Positions 1 through 8,121 of a stretch of DNA of 64,000 nt are shown here, in pieces. Both the position numbers and the translations under genes were made by a program. The notes below the pieces were generated by a model. That model did not search any database, was not told the DNA's origin, and worked only from the letters and a program-made list of their open reading frames with translations. Within the stretch, counting starts at the first letter, position 1. Each line of letters opens with the position of its first letter. Origin of the DNA: Lactococcus garvieae (lineage in GTDB: Bacteria; Bacillota; Bacilli; Lactobacillales; Streptococcaceae); contig NZ_CP065691.1 in the NCBI RefSeq assembly GCF_016027715.1, positions 496,001-560,000 of the forward strand, in the 5' to 3' direction.

Positions 1-312
1 AGAATAAGCCCCATGCCCAACGTCATGCAATAAAGCAGCACATTGGGTGACTAAGTTTTCTTCTGGGTTCCAGATTTCGGGATAGCTTTTGGTGAACCAT
101 TCAGTGATGGTTTTAGCGATATGATAGACGCCCATACAATGAGAAAAACGACTATGCTCTGCACCATGAAAGGTATAAGAAGAAGTTCCAAGTTGTTTGA
201 TACGACGAAGCCGTTGAAATTCGGCAGTGTTAATTAAATCATAGATTGTTTGATTTTCGACATGTATATAGTCATGGACGGGGTCGCGAAAGACTTTTTC
301 GAGATGTGCCAT
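1..312 (-). CDS. HD-domain phosphohydrolase, YwfO-like (partial, C-terminus beyond window)
   Basis: The first 104 codons are visible; the gene runs off the left edge. The N-terminus reads MAHLEKVFRDPVHDYIHV, typical of the YwfO/dGTPase-like HD family, followed by RLRRIKQLG, a His in HGAEHSRFSH and the metal-binding pair in LLHDVGHG. Together these give the His...His-Asp ligand pattern of HD phosphohydrolases, which in this subfamily act on nucleotides (a dNTP triphosphohydrolase is the nearest characterised relative; the exact substrate is not shown here). A strong AAAGGAGG site lies just upstream on the minus strand (about 314-321). It is divergent from the ywiB-like gene. Confidence 0.88.
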   Translation of the reverse strand, partial: MAHLEKVFRDPVHDYIHVENQTIYDLINTAEFQRLRRIKQLGTSSYTFHGAEHSRFSHCMGVYHIAKTITEWFTKSYPEIWNPEENLVTQCAALLHDVGHGAYS

Positions 313-394
313 AAAACCTCCTTTGCATGACAAGAGTAAGTGAGTTTAAAACTAAAATTGCCAATAATTACCAACGAGCGCAGGCAATTACTTT

Positions 395-424
395 ATGACA
401 ACTCTTGCATTGCTGCAATATAAT
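395..424 (+). promoter_or_regulatory. Promoter of ywiB-like gene
   Basis: ATGACA (395-400), an 18-base spacer and a perfect TATAAT (419-424). A short inverted repeat, TTGCA...TGCAA (405-418), sits in the spacer. Predicted start of transcription is near 431, leaving a 5' leader of about 58 nt. Confidence 0.65.
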
Positions 425-450
425 TATAACTGAAATTAGAGTAAATTGCC

Positions 451-481
451 ATTTTACTAATAGTAGAACTTGTAGTAAAAT
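451..481 (+). other. Hairpin covering the translation start region of ywiB
   Basis: ATTTTACTA (451-459) and TAGTAAAAT (473-481) form a perfect 9-bp stem with a 13-nt loop, ending 7 nt before the ATG at 489. There is no recognisable Shine-Dalgarno between the stem and the ATG. The position suggests an effect on translation initiation, which is inference. Confidence 0.45.
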
Positions 482-488
482 AAAAATT

Positions 489-866
489 ATGAAAATTATT
501 ATTAGGAATCGTATTGTCATTGATGGACAAGAAGAATTTATTCGAGAAACATTTGAAGGTGATGTAAAAAAATTAGGAAATAAAATTGCTTTGTACTACA
601 AAAATGCAGAGGAAGAAAAAGTCCTTATAAAGTTTGATGAAACGGAGTTGAGCATGACACGTTATGCTGAAAAGCCAGTAGTTATGCGTTTTCACAAGGA
701 GTTACCTACACATACGCTCTATGAAGGATTAGGGCGTTTAGAAATTTTGACAGATGGTTTACAGATGGATGAAGAATTAAAACACGTGAAGTTAAAATAC
801 CGCTTAGCTCAAAATGATATACCTATAGGTGAATATCGCATGAGAATTGATTGGAAAAAGAATTAA
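489..866 (+). CDS. ywiB: YwiB-like DUF1934 beta-barrel protein
   Basis: A 125-residue protein of the DUF1934 family, whose Bacillus member YwiB forms a calycin-like beta-barrel of unknown function. The start is placed at ATG 489 because the protein then begins MKIIIRNRIV, as family members do; the reading frame is open back to 405 but those residues look non-coding. Alternating hydrophobic strands (VVMRFHKEL, KLKYRL, EYRMRIDW) fit a barrel. There is no clear Shine-Dalgarno and a 9-bp hairpin precedes the start. It is divergent from the HD hydrolase and nearly touches the membrane-protein gene (2-nt gap). Confidence 0.75.
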   Translation: MKIIIRNRIVIDGQEEFIRETFEGDVKKLGNKIALYYKNAEEEKVLIKFDETELSMTRYAEKPVVMRFHKELPTHTLYEGLGRLEILTDGLQMDEELKHVKLKYRLAQNDIPIGEYRMRIDWKKN

Positions 867-868
867 AA

Positions 869-2038
869 ATGAAAAAAATATTTCTCCCGAAGGAGCTCTA
901 TGACCAGCTGGATTTATCAGATGAACAAGAAATTGAGGTCGTTGAAAATAATAGGAATAGTTTTACGATACGGGCTAAAACTCCTACTCGAAAAGAAGAT
1001 GCTGCCCGCGTCTTCTTGATACCGACAGCTATCAGTACCTTTCTTTTCTTTATTGCCAGCCAAGTTATGAAGTTAAATCAAATTCATCTCTCGGGTACCG
1101 CTTCAATCTCTACTGGGGTTTTGGTTATTGCGAACGTGGTAGCGATGACTTCCTTTATTATTGCCTTTATCAAAAAGCGCAAAGAACTTTATCATACAAT
1201 GCGACCAAGAGTTTATTGGAGAACATTTCCATCCGTTATCCTTTCTGTCTTTATTATTGTAACTTTAGCGCTGGTTGCTCTTTTTTGGTTTTTGAATCAG
1301 CTATTTTATGGCTTAAGTTTTGATGTTTTTACTTCAATGCTGATTTTTGCTATTTTCTCGGCGATTTTGAATTACTTGCTCATCTTTACTGTCGATACTT
1401 TTTCTATTCAGATGATGATTAATATGTTAATTATGGTTTCCGTCGGTGGACTTGTAGCGAGTATGGCAGCCAATAATAACCAATATTGGTGGCAAAAGAA
1501 CTTTAGTCTACTCGGAACAAGTGAATCAAACACCAGCCTGCAATTTAACATGACTTTAGTAGTGTCGGCCGCCTTGATGATTGCTCTGTTTGACTATATC
1601 TTTGTTTCTATTCGTGAAAAACTAGGCCACCGAATTCGTTTCATGATCTTACAAATTTTGTTGACTTTGTGTGCAGTGTCCATTGCTTTGGTAGGGCTAA
1701 TCCCTAATAATGGTACGGGTTTGGCACATGTTATGCACGATGTAGCAGCACAGCTGATAGTTCTATTTATGAGTTTATCAATTTTAGGTATACGTTGGTT
1801 TTTGCCAGATTTAGATAAAAACCTGTACCGTGTATCTTATGGGCTTGCCGCCTTGATTATCTTTGGCTATTTTTTATGGCATCCTCTGTATTACCTTAAC
1901 TTAACGGCATTTGAGATTCTTTCATTTAGTTTGTCATTTGCTTGGATTATGCTTCTGATAAATACTCTTGTACGTATACTGTTCAACCCCCGTGTTGTTT
2001 ATCATGCCGAAATTTTTAAAGAAGAATCAAAAGACTAA
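869..2038 (+). CDS. Polytopic membrane protein of unknown function
   Basis: 389 residues. The first ~40 (KKIFLPKELYDQLDLSDEQ..) resemble a short AbrB/MazE-like strand-turn module, then about ten hydrophobic segments follow, such as FLIPTAISTFLFFIA, ILSVFIIVTLALVALF and LSFAWIMLLINTLV. A sequence TGLAHVMHDVAAQL in the second half recalls DUF998-type membrane proteins, but this is a weak resemblance. A TTG at 851 would add six residues; ATG 869 is preferred because it follows the ywiB stop by 2 nt and GGAAAAAG precedes it. Likely co-transcribed with ywiB. I cannot assign a function. Confidence 0.7.
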   Translation: MKKIFLPKELYDQLDLSDEQEIEVVENNRNSFTIRAKTPTRKEDAARVFLIPTAISTFLFFIASQVMKLNQIHLSGTASISTGVLVIANVVAMTSFIIAFIKKRKELYHTMRPRVYWRTFPSVILSVFIIVTLALVALFWFLNQLFYGLSFDVFTSMLIFAIFSAILNYLLIFTVDTFSIQMMINMLIMVSVGGLVASMAANNNQYWWQKNFSLLGTSESNTSLQFNMTLVVSAALMIALFDYIFVSIREKLGHRIRFMILQILLTLCAVSIALVGLIPNNGTGLAHVMHDVAAQLIVLFMSLSILGIRWFLPDLDKNLYRVSYGLAALIIFGYFLWHPLYYLNLTAFEILSFSLSFAWIMLLINTLVRILFNPRVVYHAEIFKEESKD

Positions 2039-2115
2039 ATTATATACATTAGTGAAAAATTACAGGCCTTGTTTCTGTTGTTTTTTATTTATTACTAGTT
2101 TGGAAGAAATAATTT

Positions 2116-2144
2116 TTTACCTTAGGAACAAGCTATGTTAGAAT
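2116..2144 (+). promoter_or_regulatory. Promoter of lipid kinase gene
   Basis: TTTACC (2116-2121), 17-base spacer, TAGAAT (2139-2144) preceded by TG (extended -10). The transcript would start about 12 nt before the start codon, just including the GGAG ribosome site. Confidence 0.55.
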
Positions 2145-2161
2145 GAAATGTGGAGATTAAA

Positions 2162-3076
2162 ATGAAAAAAGTAAAAGTATTTTATAATGAAAAATCTGGA
2201 AAAAATGATGGAAATGCAGTATTAAAAACAATCAAGAATTTTTTTAATAGGAAGGAAAATCAGGACACTGAAGTTGAGTTTGTTAATCCAGAAAGTCCAG
2301 AAGATGCTATTCGCTTATCCAAAAAAGCAACACAAGAGAATACAGACTTAGTCATAGCTCTTGGTGGCGATGGAACAATTAATAAAATTTGTGGCGGTGT
2401 TTTTGAAGGTGGAAGCAAGTCACTTTTAGGAATTATTCCAAACGGCACTGTCAATAATCTATCAAAATCTTTACATATCCCGCAAGATATAGAAGCAGCT
2501 CTTGAAAATATAAATCAAGGAAAAAAACAAAAATTTGATATTGCTAAAGTAAATGACAACTATATGATTTCTAGCATGACATTAGGTATATTAGCTGATA
2601 TTGCCCAGAATGTTAGCAGCACAGAAAAGAAAAAATTTGGTCCCTTAGCCTATCTTAAAGATGCTTACAAGGTTATTCGCCATAATAAAACCTATCATAT
2701 TTGTTTGAAATACAATGGGCAAACAAAAGAAATAAAGACAAAATTATTACTGATCACGATGACCGATACGATTGGTGGCAGACAAGCACTCTCTCCAGAC
2801 GCTAAAGTTGATGATGGCCTTGTCAGAGTTTATTCACTAAAAGAAATTCACCTTTGGAAGATTTTATTTCGTTTAAATAGACTGCGTAAGGGTAAAGTAG
2901 AAAATTTCTCAGAAATAACTTACTTGGATACAGACCATCTTGAAATATCTGCTTTATCAAATAAAAAGAAAGATATTCCATACTCAAGAATTGATGGAGA
3001 CAAGAGTTCTCCCCTTCCTTTAGACATTAAAGTTTATCGAAAAGCTTTGACAACACTTGTACCAGAAAAGAAGTAG
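2162..3076 (+). CDS. Diacylglycerol/lipid kinase family protein (YegS/BmrU type)
   Basis: 304 residues with the diacylglycerol-kinase catalytic fold: the nucleotide-binding GGDGT motif in ALGGDGTINKI (about residue 70) and the second motif IIPNGTVNNLSKS, followed by the beta-rich C-terminal half. Family members phosphorylate diacylglycerol or related lipids at the inner membrane face; this one's lipid is not predictable. GTG at 2150 could be read as a start, but GGAG at 2152-2155 is ideally placed for ATG 2162. Single gene, followed by the L21 promoter. Confidence 0.85.
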   Translation: MKKVKVFYNEKSGKNDGNAVLKTIKNFFNRKENQDTEVEFVNPESPEDAIRLSKKATQENTDLVIALGGDGTINKICGGVFEGGSKSLLGIIPNGTVNNLSKSLHIPQDIEAALENINQGKKQKFDIAKVNDNYMISSMTLGILADIAQNVSSTEKKKFGPLAYLKDAYKVIRHNKTYHICLKYNGQTKEIKTKLLLITMTDTIGGRQALSPDAKVDDGLVRVYSLKEIHLWKILFRLNRLRKGKVENFSEITYLDTDHLEISALSNKKKDIPYSRIDGDKSSPLPLDIKVYRKALTTLVPEKK

Positions 3077-3098
3077 AGGATTTATCGTTACATAGCAC

Positions 3099-3127
3099 TT
3101 GAAATTATTAAATAAATCTGTTATACT
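3099..3127 (+). promoter_or_regulatory. Promoter of rplU operon
   Basis: TTGAAA (3099-3104), 17-base spacer, TATACT (3122-3127): a near-consensus vegetative promoter, fitting a ribosomal protein operon. Confidence 0.82.
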
Positions 3128-3133
3128 GTTATA

Positions 3134-3257
3134 GTTGTCTTTGTGGTCTCCCATAAAGTACAACCGCACGAAGTACCGTTCAAGTAGCATTAGCTCACGG
3201 ACTAAGGCGAGTCTTACAGCCGTTTTACGGCACAAAATCTAACAAGGAGGAATCACA
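3134..3257 (+). promoter_or_regulatory. Ribosomal protein L21 leader (autoregulatory 5' UTR)
   Basis: The ~120-nt leader between the promoter and rplU has the length, position and character of the Firmicutes L21 leader RNA. A clean hairpin GCCGT-TTT-ACGGC (3219-3231) lies just before the AAGGAGG ribosome site. That this RNA binds L21 to feed back on translation is known for the family as a proposal; here it rests on position and general resemblance, not on a covariance match. Confidence 0.6.
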
Positions 3258-3572
3258 ATGTCAAACTACGCAATCATCAAAACTGGTGGTAAACAAGTCA
3301 AAGTTGAAGAAGGACAAGTTATCTATGTTGAAAAACTTAACGTAGAAGCAGGTCAAACTGTAACTTTTGACGAAGTTGTTCTTGTCGGCGGTGCTACTAC
3401 TAAAGTTGGTGCTCCACTCGTTTCAGGTGCAACAGTTGTCGGTGAAGTTGAAAAACATGGTAAACAAAAGAAAGTTGTTACTTTCCAATACAAACCTAAA
3501 AAACACTCACACCGTAAACAAGGTCACCGTCAACCTTATACTAAGGTTGTTATCAAATCAATCAACGCTTAA
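3258..3572 (+). CDS. rplU: 50S ribosomal protein L21
   Basis: 104 residues beginning [19 protein letters not shown], with the conserved C-terminal [18 protein letters not shown]21 binds 23S rRNA in the large subunit. AAGGAGG (3243-3249) supports this start. It leads the conserved rplU-prp-rpmA operon, 3 nt before prp. Standard length. Confidence 0.98.
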   Translation: MSNYAIIKTGGKQVKVEEGQVIYVEKLNVEAGQTVTFDEVVLVGGATTKVGAPLVSGATVVGEVEKHGKQKKVVTFQYKPKKHSHRKQGHRQPYTKVVIKSINA

Positions 3573-3575
3573 GGC

Positions 3576-3920
3576 ATGATTGAAGCGGTTATCAGGACAA
3601 AGCGAGATAAAATAGTTTCCTATGAAATCTCGGGACATGCTGAATCTGGCGAATATGGTCACGATGTGGTCTGTGCAGCTGTTAGCGTGTTGTCAATTAC
3701 AACAGCAAATAACCTCTATGAAATGGCAAAGATTAAACCCATTGCCAATATGGAAGATGGTTATCTTTATGTTGAAATACCTTTGAGTACTCCTGAAAGA
3801 CAAGGCGAATTGGCTCAAACACTACTTCAAGCATTTGTAAATGCTATGCGTGAAGTATCAAATAATTACAGCCAATACATTACACTTAAAATTGAAAATG
3901 GAGGGCAATATAATGCTTGA
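3576..3920 (+). CDS. prp: Ribosomal-processing cysteine protease Prp
   Basis: 114 residues of the YsxB/Prp family. The catalytic dyad is visible: His in [15 protein letters not shown] (either flanking His; the first is the family catalytic one) and Cys in [10 protein letters not shown]. In Staphylococcus aureus Prp removes the N-terminal leader of L27, an essential step. Its position between rplU and rpmA, and an L27 here with a cleavable leader, show the same system. The end overlaps rpmA by 8 nt and the rpmA ribosome site lies inside its coding sequence, indicating translational coupling. Confidence 0.93.
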   Translation: MIEAVIRTKRDKIVSYEISGHAESGEYGHDVVCAAVSVLSITTANNLYEMAKIKPIANMEDGYLYVEIPLSTPERQGELAQTLLQAFVNAMREVSNNYSQYITLKIENGGQYNA

Positions 3921-4197
3921 ACTTAATCTGCAACTCTTCGCCCACAAAAAAGGTGGGGGTTCTACTTCCAATGGTCGTGACTCACAAGCTAAACGTCTTG
4001 GTGCTAAAGCATCTGACGGTGAACTTGTAAGCGGCGGTTCAATCCTTTTCCGTCAACGTGGTACACATATCCATCCAGGTACTAACGTTGGTCGTGGTGG
4101 CGATGACACTCTTTTCGCTAAAATCGAAGGACACGTTAAATTTGAAATGAAACGTGGTAAAAAACATGTTTCAGTTTACCCAGCAGTAGCTAAATAA
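3913..4197 (+). CDS. rpmA: 50S ribosomal protein L27 (with Prp-cleaved N-terminal leader)
   Basis: 94 residues. The N-terminus is [18 protein letters not shown]: the [11 protein letters not shown] junction is the Prp cleavage motif, so the mature protein should begin AHKKGGG, whose tail reaches the peptidyl-transferase centre. The rest ([26 protein letters not shown]) is typical. GGAGGG at 3900-3905 sets the start, inside prp. A strong terminator follows. Confidence 0.97.
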   Translation: MLELNLQLFAHKKGGGSTSNGRDSQAKRLGAKASDGELVSGGSILFRQRGTHIHPGTNVGRGGDDTLFAKIEGHVKFEMKRGKKHVSVYPAVAK

Positions 4198-4206
4198 TGG
4201 TAAACC

Positions 4207-4233
4207 AACCTCTCTTGGGAGAGGTTTTTTTTT
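4207..4233 (+). terminator. Rho-independent terminator after rpmA
   Basis: AACCTCTC (4207-4214), loop TTGG, GAGAGGTT (4219-4226), then a run of T. Confidence 0.93.
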
Positions 4234-4246
4234 GCAAAAATAAAAG

Positions 4247-4299
4247 AAAAGACAATGTGGAAAGCCCACTCTTAATGGACAGTTTCATGTCTTTTTTTT
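4247..4299 (+). terminator. Second, tandem terminator-like structure
   Basis: AAAAGACA (4247-4254) pairs with TGTCTTTT (4288-4295) around an inner hairpin GTGG-AAAGC-CCAC (4257-4269) and ends in a T-tract. Probably a back-up terminator of the ribosomal operon. The remaining bases up to the ald promoter hold only AT-rich sequence with a weak TAGAATA/TATTCTA repeat (4384-4416). Confidence 0.55.
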
Positions 4300-4443
4300 A
4301 CAAAAACACTTGAGTTTCTTGGACTAATTTTTGTGCCTCCCTAAAGTCTAGGACATTTTACTTCGCACTAAAAATATACCTTGTAGAATAGAAAACAAAA
4401 ATATCTTATTATTCTAAAAAGATAGTGTTATTTTCCCTTTCTG

Positions 4444-4472
4444 TAAGTTAAGCGCTTTATTTATGGTATAGT
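4444..4472 (+). promoter_or_regulatory. Putative ald promoter with weak cre-like box
   Basis: TATAGT at 4467-4472 is the likely -10; no good -35 is seen. AAGCGCTTT (about 4450-4458) just upstream resembles the core of a catabolite-responsive element but matches only about 10 of 14 positions, so CcpA control is doubtful. Confidence 0.4.
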
Positions 4473-4509
4473 TACTCTATAATTTTGAATTGAATTGAAG
4501 GAGAAAATA

Positions 4510-5616
4510 ATGAAAATTGCCGTAGTAAAAGACTTGAAACAAGGGGAATCACGTGTCGGTATGACGCCGGAAAATGTAAAAATTTTGGTAGAAGCCGGGC
4601 ATACGCTGTATGTCGAAGATAATGCAGGTTTTGGTGCTGGCTTTCCAAATGAGCAGTATATCGCAGCGGGTGCCGAGATAGTTGAACGTGAAAAAGCTTG
4701 GAAAGCAGAAATGATGGTTCGCGTAAAAGAGCCTTTAGAGGAAGAATATCAATATCTCAAAGAGGGACAAATAATCTGGGGTTTTTTACATCTACCTGCG
4801 AACAAAGCTTGTGTTGAAAAAATGATAGAAATGAATGTGACTGCTTTTTCGGCTGAAAATATCGCTGCGGATGGAATTTTTCCATTACTCAAACCCTTGA
4901 GTGCAATTGCAGGGAGACGTGCGGTCAACCTTGGGCAATATTATTTAGAAAAACAACATGGTGGGCAAGGGATTCTTCTCCCAGGTATCCCAGATAGTGG
5001 TATCGAAGCAGGACACATCGTAATATTTGGTGGTGGTACTGCCGCCGAAAATGCAGCAGATATTGCTTTGAGTATAGGGTGTTCTGTGGTTATTTTGGAG
5101 TTGAATGATAAGCGTATTCAAGAGCTGGAAAAACACTACTCAGGAAAGAATATTCAGATTATCAAGTCAACGACTGAAGCTTTGGAAGAGCATATCAAGG
5201 AAGCTGATGTCTTTATCTCGACAATTCTCATCCCAGGCGCTAAGCCTCCGAAACTTGTGAAAGAATATATGGTTAAGTCCATGAAAGCAGGATCAGTAAT
5301 TGTTGATATTGCAATTGATCAGGGTGGGACAGTTGAGACGATTGAACATGCAACAAGCCACGCAGATCCTGTGTTTATAAAGCACAACGTTATTCATTAT
5401 GCTGTGCCAAATATGCCAGGAGCTACACCAAGGACATCAACATTAGTAATGTCTAAAGGAAATATTGAGTACCTGAAGCTCATTGCAGATCAGGGATTAG
5501 ATAAAGCTTTAGCAGGAAGTACTTCTCTTACTTCTGGAATGAGTGTTTATAAAGGACAGATAGTTTCTCGTGCTTTATCAGATTCTATAAATCTTACTTA
5601 CACAGAGAAAAAATAA
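4510..5616 (+). CDS. ald: Alanine dehydrogenase
   Basis: 368 residues. Catalyses NAD+-dependent oxidative deamination of L-alanine to pyruvate and ammonia, or the reverse, in the cytoplasm. Lys73 (VKEP) and His94 (FLHLP) match the pyruvate-binding and catalytic residues of the family; the NAD-binding glycine loop is VIFGGGTAAE (171-180). NMPGATPRTST near the C-terminus is also diagnostic. AAGGAG before ATG 4510 fixes the start; a TTG at 4495 is in frame but lacks a site. Monocistronic, with its own terminator. Confidence 0.95.
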   Translation: MKIAVVKDLKQGESRVGMTPENVKILVEAGHTLYVEDNAGFGAGFPNEQYIAAGAEIVEREKAWKAEMMVRVKEPLEEEYQYLKEGQIIWGFLHLPANKACVEKMIEMNVTAFSAENIAADGIFPLLKPLSAIAGRRAVNLGQYYLEKQHGGQGILLPGIPDSGIEAGHIVIFGGGTAAENAADIALSIGCSVVILELNDKRIQELEKHYSGKNIQIIKSTTEALEEHIKEADVFISTILIPGAKPPKLVKEYMVKSMKAGSVIVDIAIDQGGTVETIEHATSHADPVFIKHNVIHYAVPNMPGATPRTSTLVMSKGNIEYLKLIADQGLDKALAGSTSLTSGMSVYKGQIVSRALSDSINLTYTEKK

Positions 5617-5620
5617 AGTA

Positions 5621-5652
5621 AAAGTCATTGGGCACAGCTCCATGACTTTTTT
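5621..5652 (+). terminator. Terminator after ald
   Basis: AAAGTCAT (5621-5628) and ATGACTTT (5642-5649) with a 13-nt loop, followed by TTTTTT. Confidence 0.88.
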
Positions 5653-5693
5653 TATTTGGAAGGGAGGTATGAAAGCGTATAGCCTCTGAAATA

Positions 5694-5702
5694 TGATATA
5701 AT
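5694..5702 (+). promoter_or_regulatory. Extended -10 promoter of phoH operon
   Basis: TGATATAAT (5694-5702): extended -10 with perfect TATAAT. The -35 region is poor. Confidence 0.6.
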
Positions 5703-5742
5703 GAGACAAAGATTATAAATAAGAGAACAGGAAGGTATTTGT

Positions 5743-6702
5743 TTGGCTAGACATTCCGTAGAATTTAAGTTGGATAATCCAGAAGATGCAGTTTTACTTT
5801 TTGGTTCACAAGATAAAAATGCGCAGTTGATAGAATCTCAGCTCGGCGTTGATATTAACTATCGTGGTGAGATGGTTCAGATTATGGCTGACAATGAGCT
5901 CGCGCCTGAACAAGCACGCAAGGTGTTACAAGCACTTTTAGTCTTGATTTCACGTGGTTTACCCGTGCACAGTTCAGATGCGATGATTGCTGTCAAAATG
6001 ATGCTGGAAGATAATATCGAAAATTTCATAACCCTGTATGAAATTGAGTTGACTAAAGATGCAGTCGGTACACCTATTCGTTTGAAAAATGTAGGTCAGA
6101 AACTTTATGTTGATAGCGTAAAACAACATGATGTAGTATTTGGGATTGGGCCTGCGGGTACAGGGAAGACTTTTCTTGCCGTTGTTATGGCCGTTCAGGC
6201 TTTACGGAATGGTCAAGTTAAACGTATTATCTTGACTCGCCCTGCCGTAGAAGCTGGTGAAAATCTAGGCTTCTTACCTGGTGACTTACAAGAAAAAGTA
6301 GATCCTTATTTACGTCCAGTTTATGATGCCTTATTTCAGATTTTAGGAAAAAGTGCAACAGAGCGAATGATGGAGAGAGGAATCATCGAAATCGCGCCCT
6401 TAGCATATATGCGTGGGCGTACTTTGGATGATGCTTTTGTCATCTTAGATGAAGCACAAAATACAACAACCATGCAAATGAAAATGTTCTTGACACGATT
6501 AGGATTTAACTCCAAGATGATTGTTAATGGCGATATTTCACAGATTGACTTACCTTCCAAGGCTAAATCAGGTTTGATTGATGCTAAAGAAAAGCTTTTG
6601 GGCATAAATAGTATTGATTTTGTTTATTTCACAGCTAAGGATGTGGTTCGTCATCCTGTGGTGGCTCAAATCATCAATGCGTACGAGAAAAAAGGGGAGT
6701 AA
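5743..6702 (+). CDS. phoH: PhoH family ATPase
   Basis: 319 residues of the PhoH-like P-loop ATPase family, related to the helicase core and often linked to RNA metabolism. Walker A is GPAGTGKT (136-143); Walker B is ILDEAQN (234-240). The N-terminal ~100 residues form the KH-like extension seen in the family. Translation starts at TTG 5743, preceded by AGGAAGG. It leads a run with a Nudix gene, ybeY and dgkA, the usual phoH-ybeY-dgkA order of Firmicutes, with a Nudix gene inserted. Confidence 0.92.
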   Translation: MARHSVEFKLDNPEDAVLLFGSQDKNAQLIESQLGVDINYRGEMVQIMADNELAPEQARKVLQALLVLISRGLPVHSSDAMIAVKMMLEDNIENFITLYEIELTKDAVGTPIRLKNVGQKLYVDSVKQHDVVFGIGPAGTGKTFLAVVMAVQALRNGQVKRIILTRPAVEAGENLGFLPGDLQEKVDPYLRPVYDALFQILGKSATERMMERGIIEIAPLAYMRGRTLDDAFVILDEAQNTTTMQMKMFLTRLGFNSKMIVNGDISQIDLPSKAKSGLIDAKEKLLGINSIDFVYFTAKDVVRHPVVAQIINAYEKKGE

Positions 6703-6703
6703 G

Positions 6704-7177
6704 ATGTCTGAAGGTTACGTTCTTGATTTACGTAAAATACTCGGTTCTCGTCCACTTGTCGTTGCTTGTGCCAGCCTCATTATCTATAATGAAGATGGGA
6801 TTTTACTACAAAAACGTAAAGATACCGGAAACTGGTCTTACCATGGAGGTTCTATTGAACCGGGTGAAACATCGGAAGAAGCAGCGAGCAGAGAACTTTT
6901 TGAAGAGGTAGGATTGACTGTAGAAAGCATGGATTTGTTTACAGTATGTTCTGGAGAAGAACAGCATTTTTGCTATCCTAATGGAGATGAAGTCCATGTG
7001 ATTGATATTGTTTATGCGAGCAATGATTTTACAGGACAAATGATTTTGGAAGAAAGTGAAGTTCTGGATGCAAAGTGGTTTCCTTTTGATCAATTGCCAG
7101 AAAATATCATGACATCTACAAAAACGCCTCTCTTAAATTTTGCGAAGCAAATGTTAGAACAGAATAAGCATATATAA
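6704..7177 (+). CDS. Nudix hydrolase
   Basis: 157 residues. The Nudix box is complete: GGSIEPGETSEEAA followed by SRELFEEVGL (G-x5-E-x7-REUxEExGU). The family cleaves nucleoside diphosphates linked to another group, often housecleaning of modified nucleotides; the substrate cannot be told from sequence. AGGGGAG before ATG 6704 defines the start, one base after the phoH stop; longer in-frame starts at 6614 lie inside phoH. It is placed between phoH and ybeY in one transcription unit. Confidence 0.9.
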   Translation: MSEGYVLDLRKILGSRPLVVACASLIIYNEDGILLQKRKDTGNWSYHGGSIEPGETSEEAASRELFEEVGLTVESMDLFTVCSGEEQHFCYPNGDEVHVIDIVYASNDFTGQMILEESEVLDAKWFPFDQLPENIMTSTKTPLLNFAKQMLEQNKHI

Positions 7178-7186
7178 AGGAAAATA

Positions 7187-7675
7187 ATGTATATAGAATT
7201 AGTTGATGAGACGAAGCAAGTTTCAAAAGAAATTATTGAACAAACAGAGAAGTTATTAGAATTTGCTGCGGATTATATCAAACTTGCAGATTCAAAAGAA
7301 ATGTCTGTGACTTTTGTCGATAATGCACGTTCACAAGAAATTAATTTGGAATATAGAGAAAAAGATGCACCCACAGATGTTATCTCTCTGGAATATAAAC
7401 CAGATGAAGCAGAGTTCTTCTTTGATGAAGATATGGACATCCCAGAAGAATTGATGGAGGAGTTAGATCCTTTTATCGGTGAACTTTTTATTTCAATTGA
7501 TAAAGCTGCAGAGCAAGCAGCAGAATATGGTCATTCACTTGAACGTGAATATGGCTGGTTATCCGTTCATGGCTTCTTACATATTAATGGCTACGATCAT
7601 TATACCCCAGAAGAAGAAGCAGAGATGTTCGGACTTCAAGAGGAGATTTTGACTGCGTATGGGCTCAAAAGATAA
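7187..7675 (+). CDS. ybeY: Endoribonuclease YbeY, 16S rRNA maturation
   Basis: 162 residues. The zinc-binding signature [11 protein letters not shown], three histidines, is near the C-terminus (about 129-139), and [11 protein letters not shown] is the other family block. YbeY is a metal-dependent endoribonuclease needed for 16S rRNA 3'-end maturation and ribosome quality control. AAAGGA precedes the start. The end overlaps dgkA by 17 nt. Confidence 0.96.
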   Translation: MYIELVDETKQVSKEIIEQTEKLLEFAADYIKLADSKEMSVTFVDNARSQEINLEYREKDAPTDVISLEYKPDEAEFFFDEDMDIPEELMEELDPFIGELFISIDKAAEQAAEYGHSLEREYGWLSVHGFLHINGYDHYTPEEEAEMFGLQEEILTAYGLKR

Positions 7676-8120
7676 TGAAAAAGATGTAAAAATTTTCAAC
7701 AAAGAAGATTTTGCGGATGGAGAAGTCCCTGAGAGTTCAGAGCGAAAACGGTGGAAGAATACCAATGTTATTTCCAGTATGGAATTTGCCATCACTGGTA
7801 TTTGGACAGCTTTTAAAGAAGAAAGAAACATGCGCAAACATGCTTTCTCAGCTGTTCTGGCTTTGATTTTTGGTATAGTTTTTCACATTCATGAATTTGA
7901 ATGGCTCTTCCTTTTTCTTGCTATTTTTTTGGTCTTTACAGCTGAGTTATTAAATTCAGCAATTGAAAATGTAGTTGATTTGGCTGCAGATTATCAGTTT
8001 CATTTACGCGCTAAAAGATCCAAAGATATGGCTGCGGGAGCTGTCTTAGTGATATCTGGCTTTGCCTTACTTGTTGCTGTCTTTATTTTTCTGCCGAAGA
8101 TTTGGAGTCTTTTATTTTAG
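7659..8120 (+). CDS. dgkA: Diacylglycerol/undecaprenol kinase DgkA
   Basis: 153 residues. Three membrane helices follow a hydrophilic N-terminal stretch of about 45 residues; the conserved segment [17 protein letters not shown] carries the catalytic Glu and Asn residues, then [12 protein letters not shown]. Gram-positive DgkA enzymes phosphorylate undecaprenol, feeding the lipid carrier pool for cell wall synthesis. The N-terminal extension (rich in Lys, Glu, Asp) makes it about 20-30 residues longer than many relatives. It starts within ybeY; the expected next gene, era, is absent and a minus-strand comFC gene ends 1 nt away. Confidence 0.88.
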   Translation: MGSKDNEKDVKIFNKEDFADGEVPESSERKRWKNTNVISSMEFAITGIWTAFKEERNMRKHAFSAVLALIFGIVFHIHEFEWLFLFLAIFLVFTAELLNSAIENVVDLAADYQFHLRAKRSKDMAAGAVLVISGFALLVAVFIFLPKIWSLLF

Positions 8121-8121
8121 A

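Noticed and set aside
4450-4463. cre site before ald
   Set aside because: Only about 10 of 14 positions match, lacking the flanking TG and CA.
7577-7837. Minus-strand frame opposite ybeY and dgkA
   Set aside because: Both plus-strand genes are certain, and the frame has no ribosome site.
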